Shown: positions 45,290 to 53,886, numbered from the stretch's first letter. The stretch: 64,000 nt of DNA from Ruegeria arenilitoris (GCF_013031355.1 NZ_WPZO01000001.1:868001-932000); one strand, 5' to 3'. Notes: generated by a model from the sequence alone, not told the origin. A program made the numbers and translations.

Positions 45290-45330
45290 AAAAAACCGCC
45301 CGCTGCCCGAAGGGCAACAGGCGGTTTCGA
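45290..45330 (-). terminator. Terminator of the HisA-like gene
   Basis: Arms AAACCGCC (45293-45300) and GGCGGTTT (45320-45327) enclose a second small stem GCCC/GGGC. On the minus strand it is followed by a T-run (TTTTTTT). Confidence 0.85.
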
Positions 45331-45342
45331 ATTGTCCGTCAG

Positions 45343-46086
45343 TTATTGGAACTGTGCGATCGGTTCATGCGCCGTTTTGGCCACTTCCAGCGCATCGGCC
45401 AGATCAAGAGACTTGCGGAACAGCGCCCGTCCGACAATCGCGCCCGAAATATTCGAGATATAAGCCAAGCGCGAGATATCGTCCGCCGTGCGCACAACTC
45501 CGCTGGCGATGATCGGCGTGCGGGACTTTTCAGCAAGGCCGGAAATCAGACCCAGCTGCGCCTCGACGTCCTCCATATCGCTGTCGATATCCGTCACCAG
45601 AATGGCCGCAAACGGGGTGTCGGCAAAAGCTTCGATAAAGGCTTCGGGCGTGAAGGCACTTTGGCTGCGCCAGCCTTCCGTCATGACCAGCCCCTGCCAA
45701 ACATCCACAGCCAGAACGATCTGGTCCGGATAAAGCTTGGCAAGTTCCTTAACCAAGATCGGGTCACGTGCAGCAAGCGTGCCAACGACGACCCGGCCTG
45801 CCCCCTTGTCGATCCAGTGCTCGATCTGCTCACGGCTGCGCATACCGCCAGCCAGCTGCACCGGCATCTCGGCCGAGCGGATGATCTCTTCAACCAGTTC
45901 GGCGTTGGTGTCCCGCCCTTCGATCGCGTCGAAGTCCGTCAGCTGCATCCATTCCGCGCCTGCGGCCGACCAGCTACGCGCCGTTTCGACAGGGTCCACG
46001 TGCCAGATCATGGCTTCGTCCAGACGGCCCTTTTCCAGTGTCACACACCGGCCGTTCTGCAGTTCCATCGTGGGGTAAATCCTCAT
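45343..46086 (-). CDS. HisA-like (beta/alpha)8 protein with altered active site
   Basis: 247-residue barrel related to the histidine isomerase HisA. It keeps PVQLAGGMRS, ARVVVGT-like GRVVVGTLAA, LAVDVWQG, LVTDIDSD and GAIVGRALF. The first catalytic residue differs: the PAxDL motif reads PTMEL, Asp to Glu. Also the second phosphate-binding SSGG reads ASGVV and the DGT after the acidic catalytic residue is lost. It is therefore probably a paralogue with another substrate or no activity, not the pathway enzyme. ATG 46086 has GGAGGAG upstream. It lies between acpP and fabF, away from any his gene. Confidence 0.78.
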   Translation of the reverse strand: MRIYPTMELQNGRCVTLEKGRLDEAMIWHVDPVETARSWSAAGAEWMQLTDFDAIEGRDTNAELVEEIIRSAEMPVQLAGGMRSREQIEHWIDKGAGRVVVGTLAARDPILVKELAKLYPDQIVLAVDVWQGLVMTEGWRSQSAFTPEAFIEAFADTPFAAILVTDIDSDMEDVEAQLGLISGLAEKSRTPIIASGVVRTADDISRLAYISNISGAIVGRALFRKSLDLADALEVAKTAHEPIAQFQ

Positions 46087-46206
46087 GAGCCAGCTCCTCC
46101 GCTCAATCGCATTGAAATTCACCGTACCATACGCGCACTGACAATCTCGAATTTCACCAGTTTCGGCAAACTGAGGTCATTTTGCGGCATCACAGCCAAT
46201 TTGAGA

Positions 46207-46746
46207 CTACATGCGAGCAGGCGGTCCGTTCCGGCGCAGCAACACGACGGGAGTACCATTGTAATCGCATTCCCGCATTTCGGTATAGCCCAGCTTTTGA
46301 GCCAACTTCTGCGAGGCAGAATTCGCCGAATTTACCATTGCCACCAACGGCCCAGGCATGATGCGATCGAACCAATCATGGGCGGCCTGAGCGGCCTCGA
46401 AACCCAACCCCTGGCCCTGCGCCTCGGGCACCAGAATCCATCCGGCTTCGGGGAAACTGTCGAAATCCTCGCCAAGCGCACGGTTACCATAGAAAAATCC
46501 GGCCTGACCGATCATCAGCCGATTCGATTGCTGCAACACAGCCCATTGTCCGAACCCCGCCATCTGCCAATGTCCCGCGTTGCGCAGAAACGAATCCCAC
46601 GCCTCACCGCGCGAGCGGGGCTTGCCGCCAATATGGCGCACAATGCAGGGGTTACGCCAAATCTCGGCGAACCGGTTGAAATCTTCGGGCCGCATGCCGC
46701 AAAGCATCAGGCGCGATGTGTTTATCGTCGGGGTGGATCGTATCAT
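46207..46746 (-). CDS. GNAT-family N-acetyltransferase (RimJ/RimL-like)
   Basis: 179-residue acetyltransferase. N-terminal TSRLMLCGMRPEDFNRFAEI is typical of the RimJ/RimL branch; the acetyl-CoA motif is LVPEAQGQGLGFEAAQAAHDW, followed by NSASQKLAQKLGY. The acceptor may be a protein N-terminus or a small amine and is unknown. It lies between acpP and the HisA-like gene on the same strand, behind the acpP terminator. Confidence 0.86.
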   Translation of the reverse strand: MIRSTPTINTSRLMLCGMRPEDFNRFAEIWRNPCIVRHIGGKPRSRGEAWDSFLRNAGHWQMAGFGQWAVLQQSNRLMIGQAGFFYGNRALGEDFDSFPEAGWILVPEAQGQGLGFEAAQAAHDWFDRIMPGPLVAMVNSANSASQKLAQKLGYTEMRECDYNGTPVVLLRRNGPPARM

Positions 46747-46833
46747 GCCCTGCCCGCTCAGAATTGTTATGCCTCTGGGGAATGGTTGCGAACGAAACCT
46801 TCACCTGACAAGCCTGAATTCCAAACAGACAAA

Positions 46834-46870
46834 AAAAACGGCGCCTCCGTTGCCCGGAAGCGCCGTTTTT
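46834..46870 (-). terminator. Terminator after acpP
   Basis: Stem AAAAACGGCGC with GCGCCGTTTTT (46834-46844, 46860-46870) plus an inner TCC/GGA. T-runs lie on both strands. It begins 18 bp after the acpP stop. Confidence 0.9.
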
Positions 46871-46887
46871 AAGCGGTTTCGAAGCGA

Positions 46888-47121
46888 TTAGGACGCTTCA
46901 GAGATGAATTTGACGGCGTCGCCAAAGGTCTGGATGGTTTCGGCTGCGTCATCCGGGATTTCGATGCCGAACTCTTCTTCGAAGGCCATGACCAGCTCAA
47001 CGGTGTCCAGGCTGTCTGCGCCCAGATCGTCGATGAACGAAGCATTTTCAGCCACTTTGTCTTCTTCAACACCCAGGTGCTCAACAACGATCTTTTTAAC
47101 GCGATCTGCGACGTCGCTCAT
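46888..47121 (-). CDS. acpP: Acyl carrier protein
   Basis: 77-residue acidic four-helix carrier of growing acyl chains. The phosphopantetheine site is S37 in [19 protein letters not shown] lies seven bases before the start. It is preceded by fabG and fabD on the same strand and closed by its own terminator, so it can be expressed in excess of the rest of the pathway. Confidence 0.97.
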   Translation of the reverse strand: MSDVADRVKKIVVEHLGVEEDKVAENASFIDDLGADSLDTVELVMAFEEEFGIEIPDDAAETIQTFGDAVKFISEAS

Positions 47122-47330
47122 GTCTATTCCTCATTCCATTTCAGGGCGTAATGCCCGGTTCAGCCCTTGCCCGCTCAGGCTGGCTTTGATTTGCCCGGTC
47201 CGGGCGGTTGGGTCCCCGAATTACCGGGAAAGTAGAAGGCCGACCGTTTGGCCGACCCCTGCATACATGTGCCGCCTATAGCACAGACAACGCCCGAGGC
47301 AAACGCTTTCGCGCCCGCCTCAGCGTGCGA

Positions 47331-48068
47331 TCACAACATGGCCATGCCGCCATTCACATGCAAGGTCGCTCCTGTAACATAACCTGCTTCAGGGCTGGCA
47401 AGGTACAGAACTGCCGCAGCAATTTCCGATGGCTCACCCATCCGACCGGCCGGAACCTGAGTCAGCAGACCGGATTTCTGATCGTCGGTCAGCTTGTCGG
47501 TCATCGCCGTCGTGATGAAGCCAGGAGCCACCGCGTTGGCCGTGATTCCGCGGCTTGCGACCTCACAGGCCAGCGACTTGGTCATGCCGACCATGCCCGC
47601 CTTGGACGCGGAATAGTTGACCTGACCCGGGTTCCCGGTTGCACCTACAATGGACGAGATATTGATGATCCGACCCCAGCGCGCCTTCATCATGCCGCGC
47701 AACACGCCTTTGCACAGCTTGGCGGTGGCGGTCAGGTTGACGTCAATCACACTCTGCCATTCTTCGTCCGACATGCGCATGAACAGGTTGTCCCGCGTGA
47801 TGCCCGCATTGTTGACCAGAATATCGACCGACCCCATCGCATCCGCCGCCTGCTTCGGCAGCGAGGCAACGGCTTCCGGATCGCTCAGGTTGCAGGGCAG
47901 GACATGGGCACGTTCACCCAGCTCATCCGCCAATGCCTGCAGAGGCTCGACCCGTGTACCAGACAGCCCGACAGTGGCCCCCGCGCCATGCAGAGCACGT
48001 GCGATATCGCCCCCGATACCGCCCGAAGCGCCTGTGATCAGCGCGTTCTTACCTGTCAAATCAAACAT
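47331..48068 (-). CDS. fabG: 3-oxoacyl-[acyl-carrier-protein] reductase
   Basis: NADPH-dependent short-chain dehydrogenase of 245 residues that reduces 3-oxoacyl-ACP. Visible: cofactor motif TGASGGIGGDIA, NNAGITRDNLF, catalytic Ser in INISSIVG and YSASKAGMVGM (Tyr and Lys). The start has AAGGG upstream. It follows fabD by about 40 bp; 209 bp separate it from acpP, room for an internal promoter. Confidence 0.95.
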   Translation of the reverse strand: MFDLTGKNALITGASGGIGGDIARALHGAGATVGLSGTRVEPLQALADELGERAHVLPCNLSDPEAVASLPKQAADAMGSVDILVNNAGITRDNLFMRMSDEEWQSVIDVNLTATAKLCKGVLRGMMKARWGRIINISSIVGATGNPGQVNYSASKAGMVGMTKSLACEVASRGITANAVAPGFITTAMTDKLTDDQKSGLLTQVPAGRMGEPSEIAAAVLYLASPEAGYVTGATLHVNGGMAML

Positions 48069-48109
48069 TCGGTTTCCCTTTTGGTGCGTCCCGGCGGGAC
48101 GTTTTCAAC

Positions 48110-49048
48110 TTACGATTCGGCCTCAGTGACCTTGTGCACATCTTCCGGTGTGCCAACGGCTTTGCCCGCGATGTCGCGATTGATCTTGCGGATCATGCCC
48201 GACAGAGCCTTGCCTGCGCCGATCTCCCATGTCTCGGTCACACCCTGCGCGGCCATGTACTGCACGCTTTCGCGCCAACGGACCGAACCGGTGACCTGTT
48301 CGACCAGCAACTGACGGATCAGGTCTGGGTCGGTGACCGCTTCAGCGCGTACATTCGCAACCAACGGCACAGCAGGAGCCTTGATTTCTACGGCAGCCAG
48401 AGCCTCTGCCATTACATCTGCAGCAGGTTGCATCAACGCACAGTGAAATGGAGCACTTACAGGCAGCATAACCGCCCGTTTAGCGCCTTTTTCCTTGGCG
48501 ATCTCTGCCGCGCGTTCCACGGCAGCCTTCGCACCCGACACCACAACCTGCGTCGGGTCGTTGTCGTTCGCGGCCTGACAAACCTCACCCTGTGCGGCCT
48601 CTTCGGCAACGGCGCGGACTGCGTCCAGGTCCAGCCCAAGAATGGCGGCCATCGCGCCCTCGCCGACCGGCACGGCGCTTTGCATTGCCTGACCGCGGGT
48701 GCGCAGCAGACGGGCGGTGTCGGCAACCGACAACGCACCGGCAGCGGCCAAAGCCGAGTATTCGCCCAGCGAGTGACCGGCGACAAAGGCCGCATCGGTG
48801 ACCGAAACGCCCTCGGCCTCCAGCGCGCGCATCGCGGCGATCGAGGTGGCCATCAAGGCGGGCTGTGCGTTCTGCGTCAACGTCAGGTCTGCGATGTCAC
48901 CTTCCCAGATCAGGCTGCTCAGCTTTTCACCCAGCGCCTCGTCGACCTCGTCGAACACAGCCTGAGCAGCCGGATAAGCCTCGGCCAGAGCCTTGCCCAT
49001 CCCGATGGTTTGGGCGCCCTGCCCCGGAAAAACGAATGCGCGTGTCAT
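48110..49048 (-). CDS. fabD: Malonyl-CoA:ACP transacylase
   Basis: Loads malonyl groups onto ACP. 312 residues: N-terminal AFVFPGQGAQTIGMG, nucleophile elbow GHSLGEYSALAA with the active serine, catalytic His in SAPFHCALMQPA, and late QVTGSVRW. ATG 49048 has GAGG at five bases; the open frame continues upstream but is not protein-like. First gene of the fabD-fabG-acpP group and divergent from the cytochrome gene. Confidence 0.95.
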   Translation of the reverse strand: MTRAFVFPGQGAQTIGMGKALAEAYPAAQAVFDEVDEALGEKLSSLIWEGDIADLTLTQNAQPALMATSIAAMRALEAEGVSVTDAAFVAGHSLGEYSALAAAGALSVADTARLLRTRGQAMQSAVPVGEGAMAAILGLDLDAVRAVAEEAAQGEVCQAANDNDPTQVVVSGAKAAVERAAEIAKEKGAKRAVMLPVSAPFHCALMQPAADVMAEALAAVEIKAPAVPLVANVRAEAVTDPDLIRQLLVEQVTGSVRWRESVQYMAAQGVTETWEIGAGKALSGMIRKINRDIAGKAVGTPEDVHKVTEAES

Positions 49049-49218
49049 TGCGACCTCTTGGATGACGTTAGGTTGCCGGGGGGTGTAAACCGAGTGCGGA
49101 CGCGGCACAAGCATTGCCTGACGTCTGCACTGTGGCACCGTTGATGTGCACTGTACGCTATTGAGTCCTGATCCCATGTCCTTAGTTTGAGCGCAGTCAC
49201 CTCACCTCGGAGCAACAG

Positions 49219-50445
49219 ATGCCCTCGACCAATACCTTTTCCAGCTATGGCAGCGTGACCAAGACGTTTCACTGGCTGACCGCCTTGCTGATCTTGACGG
49301 CGCTGCCGCTGGGATGGATCGCCAATGATCTGGCCCACGCGATCTATGACACCTCGATCCCCACCACCGAAGACGATATCGCCCGGGCGACCCGCCTGTT
49401 CTCGGTACACAAGACCGTGGGTGTCACTGTTTTCTTTGTCGCCCTTGCCCGCATCCTTTGGGCTTTGACGCAAACCAAACCGGGGCTACTGAACGCCGAG
49501 AACAAGCCCGAAGCGTTCGCCGCCGAAACCGTTCACTGGATGCTTTATGCCTCGCTGGTGCTGGTGCCGCTGACCGGCTGGCTGCACCATGCCGCATCCG
49601 AAGGGTTCGCACCGATCCTGTGGCCCTTTGGGCAAAACCTGCCCTTCGTGCCCAAGTCGACCTTTGTTTCCGAGGTGACATCCGGCCTGCACTGGCTTTT
49701 CATCTGGGTTCTGGCCGGGTCTCTGGTCCTGCACATTGTCGGGGCCCTCAAACACCACGTGGTCGACAGAGACAGCACCTTGCGCCGCATGTTGCCCGGC
49801 CAATCGGATGCGCCCCAGCCACCTGCGCAGCATCATTCGATGATCCCGGCTGCCGCGGCGCTGGCTGTCTGGGTGGCGGTTTTGATCGGTGGCTGGTCCA
49901 TCGGTATCTTCTCTGACCACTCTGCTGCGACGACCGACACCGCCGAACTGACCGAGGTGCAATCGGACTGGCAGGTACAGGACGGTGACCTGTCCATCAC
50001 CATCACCCAATTGGGTAGCCCGGTGACCGGCCGTTTCGCCGAGTGGACAGCCGCAATCGCCTTTGAAGATCCGGCAGAACCGGGCCTGGCTGGATCAGTA
50101 GACGTGACGATTGCAATCACATCGCTAAGTCTTGGCACAGTTACGGATCAGGCCATGGCCGCCGATTTCTTTGACAGCGCCAAGTTTCCGAAAGCCCAAT
50201 TCAAAGCCGACATCTACAAGACGGACACCGGGTACGAGGCGCGCGGTCCCGTGACCATCCGCGACAAATCGGTAGACGTCGTGCTGCCGTTCACCCTCGA
50301 TCTGCAGGAAAACACCGCAACGATGGCCGGAGAACTTCAGCTGAACCGTCTGGACTTCGACGTTGGCACCTCACAACCGACCGAAGAGTCACTGGGCTTT
50401 GGAGTCGTGGTCTCGGTCAACCTGACCGCTGAACGAGAAACTTGA
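49219..50445 (+). CDS. Cytochrome b561-YceI fusion protein
   Basis: 408 residues in two parts. Residues about 8-185 form a four-helix cytochrome b561 domain with heme histidines in KTFHWLTALL, FSVHKTVG, LHHAAS/GLHWLF and LVLHIVGALKHH. A further membrane helix (about 213-230) precedes a C-terminal YceI domain (about 240-405; SDWQVQDGDLSITITQLG, GPVTIRDKSVDVVLPFTLDL). YceI domains bind isoprenoid quinones in a lipocalin-like barrel, so one membrane protein may join heme and a bound quinone. A free YceI gene lies just downstream on the opposite strand. Confidence 0.88.
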   Translation: MPSTNTFSSYGSVTKTFHWLTALLILTALPLGWIANDLAHAIYDTSIPTTEDDIARATRLFSVHKTVGVTVFFVALARILWALTQTKPGLLNAENKPEAFAAETVHWMLYASLVLVPLTGWLHHAASEGFAPILWPFGQNLPFVPKSTFVSEVTSGLHWLFIWVLAGSLVLHIVGALKHHVVDRDSTLRRMLPGQSDAPQPPAQHHSMIPAAAALAVWVAVLIGGWSIGIFSDHSAATTDTAELTEVQSDWQVQDGDLSITITQLGSPVTGRFAEWTAAIAFEDPAEPGLAGSVDVTIAITSLSLGTVTDQAMAADFFDSAKFPKAQFKADIYKTDTGYEARGPVTIRDKSVDVVLPFTLDLQENTATMAGELQLNRLDFDVGTSQPTEESLGFGVVVSVNLTAERET

Positions 50446-50448
50446 AAA

Positions 50449-50477
50449 AAACCGCCGGGGCAACACCCCGGCGGTTT
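50449..50477. terminator. Terminator between the b561-YceI and YceI genes
   Basis: Arms AAACCGCCGGGG (50449-50460) and CCCCGGCGGTTT (50466-50477), loop of five, between converging genes. A-run on the left and T-run on the right. Confidence 0.88.
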
Positions 50478-50499
50478 CGTTTCAGAGGAAGAAACTGCC

Positions 50500-51072
50500 T
50501 TATTCGGCCTTCTGTGCCTCGATCGAAATCCGAACTTCGACTTCGTCGCTTACAAACGGTGCAAACTGGCCCAGTTCAAAGTCGCTGCGAACCAAAGTGG
50601 TGGTCGCATCAAAACCTGCCCAGGGCTTGTTCGCCATCGGGTGATCAGCAACCTGATTAAGCTTGGCGTCCAGAACAACCGACTTGGTCACGCCGTTCAT
50701 GGTCAGATCGCCAGTGATGTTGGCAGTACCCTCGCCGGTGACCTCGATACCAGTCGAGGTAAAGGTGATCATGTCACCTTCGGCCACACCGAAGAAATCC
50801 TCGGTCATGAAGTGATCTTCGCGCGGCTTCCAGCCGGTGAACATCTCGACCACAGGCATCGAAACGGAAACGCTGGATGCTGCCGGATCTTCCTGATCGA
50901 ACATGATCTCGCCCTCAAAGCCCGAGAACATGCCGGTAGTGGTCGAAAAGCCCAGGTGGTTGTAGGTGAAGACAACCTGGCTGTGGCTAGGGTCCAGAGT
51001 GTATTTCTCGGCGCTTGCGAACGCCGAGGTCGCCGAAACGGCCAGTGCAGCAGCAAGAAGGGTGGATTTCAT
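50500..51072 (-). CDS. Secreted YceI-family protein
   Basis: 190-residue periplasmic lipocalin-like protein. Signal peptide about 1-20 (ending AFASA). Family blocks are YTLDPSHSQVVFTYNHLGFSTTTG, MVEMFTGWKPREDHF-like HFMTEDFF, and NITGDLTMNGVTKSVVLDA. Homologues bind polyprenyl compounds; the ligand here is unknown. ATG 51072 has GGAG at six bases. It faces the b561-YceI fusion gene, so the two YceI domains may work together. Confidence 0.9.
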   Translation of the reverse strand: MKSTLLAAALAVSATSAFASAEKYTLDPSHSQVVFTYNHLGFSTTTGMFSGFEGEIMFDQEDPAASSVSVSMPVVEMFTGWKPREDHFMTEDFFGVAEGDMITFTSTGIEVTGEGTANITGDLTMNGVTKSVVLDAKLNQVADHPMANKPWAGFDATTTLVRSDFELGQFAPFVSDEVEVRISIEAQKAE

Positions 51073-51128
51073 GACAATCTCCGCAATTTTGTGGATGCAA
51101 TCCTGTTGGGTTGCTCGATAACGAAAAT

Positions 51129-51192
51129 GTGCTGCCCTTGGGCAGCACACAAGTATCATTATCTCACATTTTCTGTTCTTTGATGAACAGAA
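51129..51192. repeat. Two perfect palindromes upstream of the YceI gene
   Basis: First: GTGCTGCCC (51129-51137), TT, GGGCAGCAC (51140-51148). Second: TTCTGTTC (51171-51178), six bases, GAACAGAA (51185-51192). Both lie in the 126 bp between the YceI start and the stop of the next gene upstream. Either may be an operator for the YceI gene or part of the upstream gene's terminator; no T-run is seen. Confidence 0.5.
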
Positions 51193-51198
51193 TAAATC

Positions 51199-51717
51199 TT
51201 AGGCGAAGATTGTTACACTTCCACTCAGTTGTCCCTTAAGCGCCCGGCTGACATCCGCCGACTGCAACGGCAGCTTCATCAGCAGGCTGCCATCGACGTC
51301 GAACAGCTCAACCTGTTCGTCGGCAAAGCGCGCACCACCCAGCGTGTCATAGCTGCGGCGCAGAACGGTTTGCGGCCGGCCGTTTTCGTTCTTTTGCAGA
51401 ACCCGAACCTCGCGGCGGATCGGGTCGAAATAGGCGTCGGGGCGGGCATCGAGTATCTGGATCGTCAGCAGGCTGACTCCGACCAGCAGGAACATCAGCG
51501 ATGCAGCCAGTTTGATCGGCCAAACCTCGGTCGCCATGACCGATCCGTCCATAAGCCACATGGAAAACGCCATAACGATCAGAAGCGCACCAACAACTCG
51601 CGCCAAAACCATGCGCACCTTCCAGTTCGGCGCGAAAGCGATCAGCACAGGTACAGATTTTTCGTAGTTCGCTGAATTTGCGGACTCATCGAATGTGTTG
51701 GTATTCATCGCACTCAT
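51199..51717 (-). CDS. Membrane protein of unknown function
   Basis: 172-residue protein with two predicted membrane helices (ARVVGALLIVMAFSMWLM; PIKLAASLMFLLVGVSLLTI) and a cytoplasmic C-terminal part of about 85 residues with beta character (EVRVLQKNENGRPQTVLRRSYDTLGG). I do not recognise the family. ATG 51717 is preferred over an upstream in-frame start because GAGAG lies before it. It diverges from the rpsF operon. Confidence 0.68.
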   Translation of the reverse strand: MSAMNTNTFDESANSANYEKSVPVLIAFAPNWKVRMVLARVVGALLIVMAFSMWLMDGSVMATEVWPIKLAASLMFLLVGVSLLTIQILDARPDAYFDPIRREVRVLQKNENGRPQTVLRRSYDTLGGARFADEQVELFDVDGSLLMKLPLQSADVSRALKGQLSGSVTIFA

Positions 51718-51811
51718 ATCTCTCACCCTGTTTTCAGGTTGCCGTCCTGGGTCCGGTTTCCCCGGATGTTTCCCGGTATGAAAAACAACTTTGAGCCGAA
51801 AAACGTCAGGA

Positions 51812-51842
51812 ATTGGGCGGCCCAATGTTAATTGAATGTTAA
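51812..51842. promoter_or_regulatory. Palindrome and CtrA-like site upstream of rpsF
   Basis: ATTGGG-CGG-CCCAAT (51812-51826) is followed at once by TTAA-TTGAATG-TTAA (51828-51842). The latter matches the CtrA spacing TTAA-N7-TTAA. It lies between divergent genes, about 170 bp before rpsF. CtrA binding is inference from the pattern only. Confidence 0.4.
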
Positions 51843-52011
51843 TAGCGCGACTTCACCGAGGCATCGCACCGGGTCTTGCCCCTCACGCTGGAACGTGTAT
51901 ATGGGGCCATCCTTCGCAAATCACATGAATCGCGCAGCCTCTCGTGGCAGGGTCGCGAAGGACGAAATGGCCCCGCCTATGAAATGCGCCTTGATAGAAA
52001 CAGGAGTGCAC

Positions 52012-52365
52012 ATGCCACTGTATGAGCATGTAATGATCGCGCGTCAGGACCTGTCCAACGCGCAGGCAGAAAGCCTCGTCGAACATTTCGGCACCGTACT
52101 GGCTGACAACGGCGGCAACGTCGTCGAAAGCGAGTACTGGGGCGTCAAGACGATGGCCTACAAGATCAACAAAAACCGCAAAGGCCACTATGCCTTCCTG
52201 AAGACCGACGCCCCCGCCGGCGCCGTTCAGGAAATGGAGCGCCTGATGCGCCTGCACGAAGACGTCATGCGCGTTCTGACCATCAAGGTCGACGAGCATG
52301 CCGAGGGCCCCTCGGTCCAGATGCAGAAGCGCGATGAGCGCGAAGGCCGCCGCGAGCGCCGCTGA
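52012..52365 (+). CDS. rpsF: 30S ribosomal protein S6
   Basis: 117-residue small-subunit protein that pairs with S18. MPLYEHVMIARQDLS and GVKTMAYKINKNRKGHYAFL are diagnostic; the C-terminal tail is basic (QKRDEREGRRERR). ATG 52012 has AGGAG at five bases. First gene of rpsF-rpsR-rplI. Confidence 0.97.
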   Translation: MPLYEHVMIARQDLSNAQAESLVEHFGTVLADNGGNVVESEYWGVKTMAYKINKNRKGHYAFLKTDAPAGAVQEMERLMRLHEDVMRVLTIKVDEHAEGPSVQMQKRDEREGRRERR

Positions 52366-52392
52366 TCTAAGCCTGACGAAAGGACATAAACC

Positions 52393-52620
52393 ATGGCCGC
52401 AAAACCATTTTTCCGCCGCCGCAAGGTCTGCCCGTTCTCGGGTGAGAACGCGCCGAAAATCGACTATAAAGACACCCGTCTGCTGCAGCGCTACATCTCT
52501 GAGCGCGGCAAGATCGTACCTTCGCGCATCACCGCCGTTTCGGCGAAAAAGCAGCGTGAACTGGCCCGTGCTATCAAGCGCGCCCGCTTCCTCGCACTGC
52601 TGCCCTACGCTGTGAAGTAA
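52393..52620 (+). CDS. rpsR: 30S ribosomal protein S18
   Basis: 75-residue small-subunit protein. [23 protein letters not shown] and [20 protein letters not shown] are typical; the single Cys of the CPF motif is present. Follows rpsF by 27 bp with AAGGA before the ATG. Confidence 0.97.
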   Translation: MAAKPFFRRRKVCPFSGENAPKIDYKDTRLLQRYISERGKIVPSRITAVSAKKQRELARAIKRARFLALLPYAVK

Positions 52621-52632
52621 GGAGAGACTGAC

Positions 52633-53253
52633 ATGCAAGTTATCCTGCTGGAACGCGTTGCGAAACTGGGTCAGATGGGCGACGTCGTTGACGTCAAGCC
52701 CGGCTACGCCCGTAACTTCCTGCTGCCCCAAGGCAAAGCCCTGAGCGCATCGGACGCCAACATCGCGTCGTTCGAAGCCCAGAAAGCGCAGCTTGAAGCC
52801 CGCAACCTGGAAACCAAGAAAGAAGCTGAAGCGCTGGCTGAAAAGCTGGACGGTCAGCAGTTCATCGTGATTCGCTCGGCATCGGATGCTGGCGCTCTGT
52901 ACGGTTCGGTCACCCCGCGTGACGCCGCAGACGCTGCGACCGAAGCAGGTTTCACTGTCGACAAGAAACAGATCGCCCTGATCGCTCCGATCAAGGAACT
53001 GGGTCTGCACTCGCTGGCAGTCAAGCTGCACCCCGAGGTCGAAGTCGAGATCAAGATGAACGTCGCCCGTTCGCAAGAAGAAGCCGAACTGCAGGCGTCT
53101 GGCAAATCGATCCAGGAACTGGCCGCAGAAGAAGAAGCAGCTGCTGAATTCGAAATCGCCGAACTGTTCGACGATATCGGTTCCGCTGCTTCCGACGACG
53201 ACGATCTGGTTGCCGAAGAAGCTCCGGCTGAAGAAGACGAAGCCAAAGCCTGA
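52633..53253 (+). CDS. rplI: 50S ribosomal protein L9
   Basis: Large-subunit protein of 206 residues. N-terminal RNA-binding domain ([32 protein letters not shown]), connecting helix (about 45-75) and C-terminal domain, then an acidic tail of about 55 residues ([16 protein letters not shown]...[10 protein letters not shown]). E. coli L9 has 149 residues; an acidic extension is common in alphaproteobacteria. Strong AAGGAG site; a terminator follows. Confidence 0.97.
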   Translation: MQVILLERVAKLGQMGDVVDVKPGYARNFLLPQGKALSASDANIASFEAQKAQLEARNLETKKEAEALAEKLDGQQFIVIRSASDAGALYGSVTPRDAADAATEAGFTVDKKQIALIAPIKELGLHSLAVKLHPEVEVEIKMNVARSQEEAELQASGKSIQELAAEEEAAAEFEIAELFDDIGSAASDDDDLVAEEAPAEEDEAKA

Positions 53254-53273
53254 TCCGGTCGAACCGAATTTTG

Positions 53274-53304
53274 AAAAGGCCGCACAATTTGTGCGGCCTT
53301 TTTT
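53274..53304 (+). terminator. Terminator of the rpsF-rpsR-rplI operon
   Basis: Arms AAAAGGCCGCAC and GTGCGGCCTTTT (53274-53285, 53291-53302) with a short loop and a run of T. Confidence 0.93.
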
Positions 53305-53406
53305 CTTGCACACGCCAAACGGGCAAAATTCAGCCAGAATTCAGGCCTACGCTTGCGCGCGGCTTCGCGTTTCCTATCATCGCGGCCTGAAATTCGGAGT
53401 ACACAG

Positions 53407-53886
53407 ATGACAACTTTCTTGCGCCGTAGCGTCCTTGCCATAATGCTGACGGCCCCTTTCGCTGCTTGCGGTGGGCCGGACACGCCGACACAGGATGCAT
53501 TCGATCCCCCGCTCTACCCCAACGAGACGCCCGAACTGCGCGCATCAATCAACCATTGGGCGGACCACTACGACGTTCCGCGCGAGTTGGTGCACAAGCT
53601 GGCGATCCGCGAAAGCACTCATCGCCCTTGGGCCGTCAACCGCCCTTATTACGGACTACTGCAGATTCTGCCCGCAACGGCGCGCTCGATGGGCTATTCC
53701 GGAAATGCACAGGGGCTGCTGGATGCGGATACCAACCTCGAATTTGCGGGCAAATACCTGCGCGGTGCGTGGTTGCTTTCGGACGGTGACCAGAAACGGG
53801 CGATTTTTCTGTATGCCAAGGGATATTATCCGGAAGCCAAGGCGCGCGGTATGCTGGTTGAGACAGGATTACAGCCATCACCATAG
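53407..53886 (+). CDS. Small SLT-type lytic transglycosylase lipoprotein
   Basis: 159-residue protein. N-terminal signal with a lipobox-like end (TAPFAAC, acyl Cys at 21), then a goose-type SLT domain: catalytic Glu in AIRESTHRPWAVN, YGLLQILPATARSMGY, and NLEFAGKYLRG. It lacks the long helical superhelix of Slt70. AGTAC-preceded GGAG is seven bases before ATG 53407. It lies between the ribosomal operon and luxR. Confidence 0.86.
   Translation: MTTFLRRSVLAIMLTAPFAACGGPDTPTQDAFDPPLYPNETPELRASINHWADHYDVPRELVHKLAIRESTHRPWAVNRPYYGLLQILPATARSMGYSGNAQGLLDADTNLEFAGKYLRGAWLLSDGDQKRAIFLYAKGYYPEAKARGMLVETGLQPSP

Noticed and set aside
45031..46872. 613-codon open frame on the plus strand opposite fabF, the HisA-like and GNAT genes
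   Set aside because: It spans several well-supported genes antisense, has low-complexity basic composition and no recognisable domain. Long antisense frames are expected in G+C-rich coding DNA.
51883..53313. 476-codon open frame antisense to the S6-S18-L9 operon
   Set aside because: Shadow of ribosomal protein genes; composition is Phe- and Arg-rich as expected for an antisense reading.
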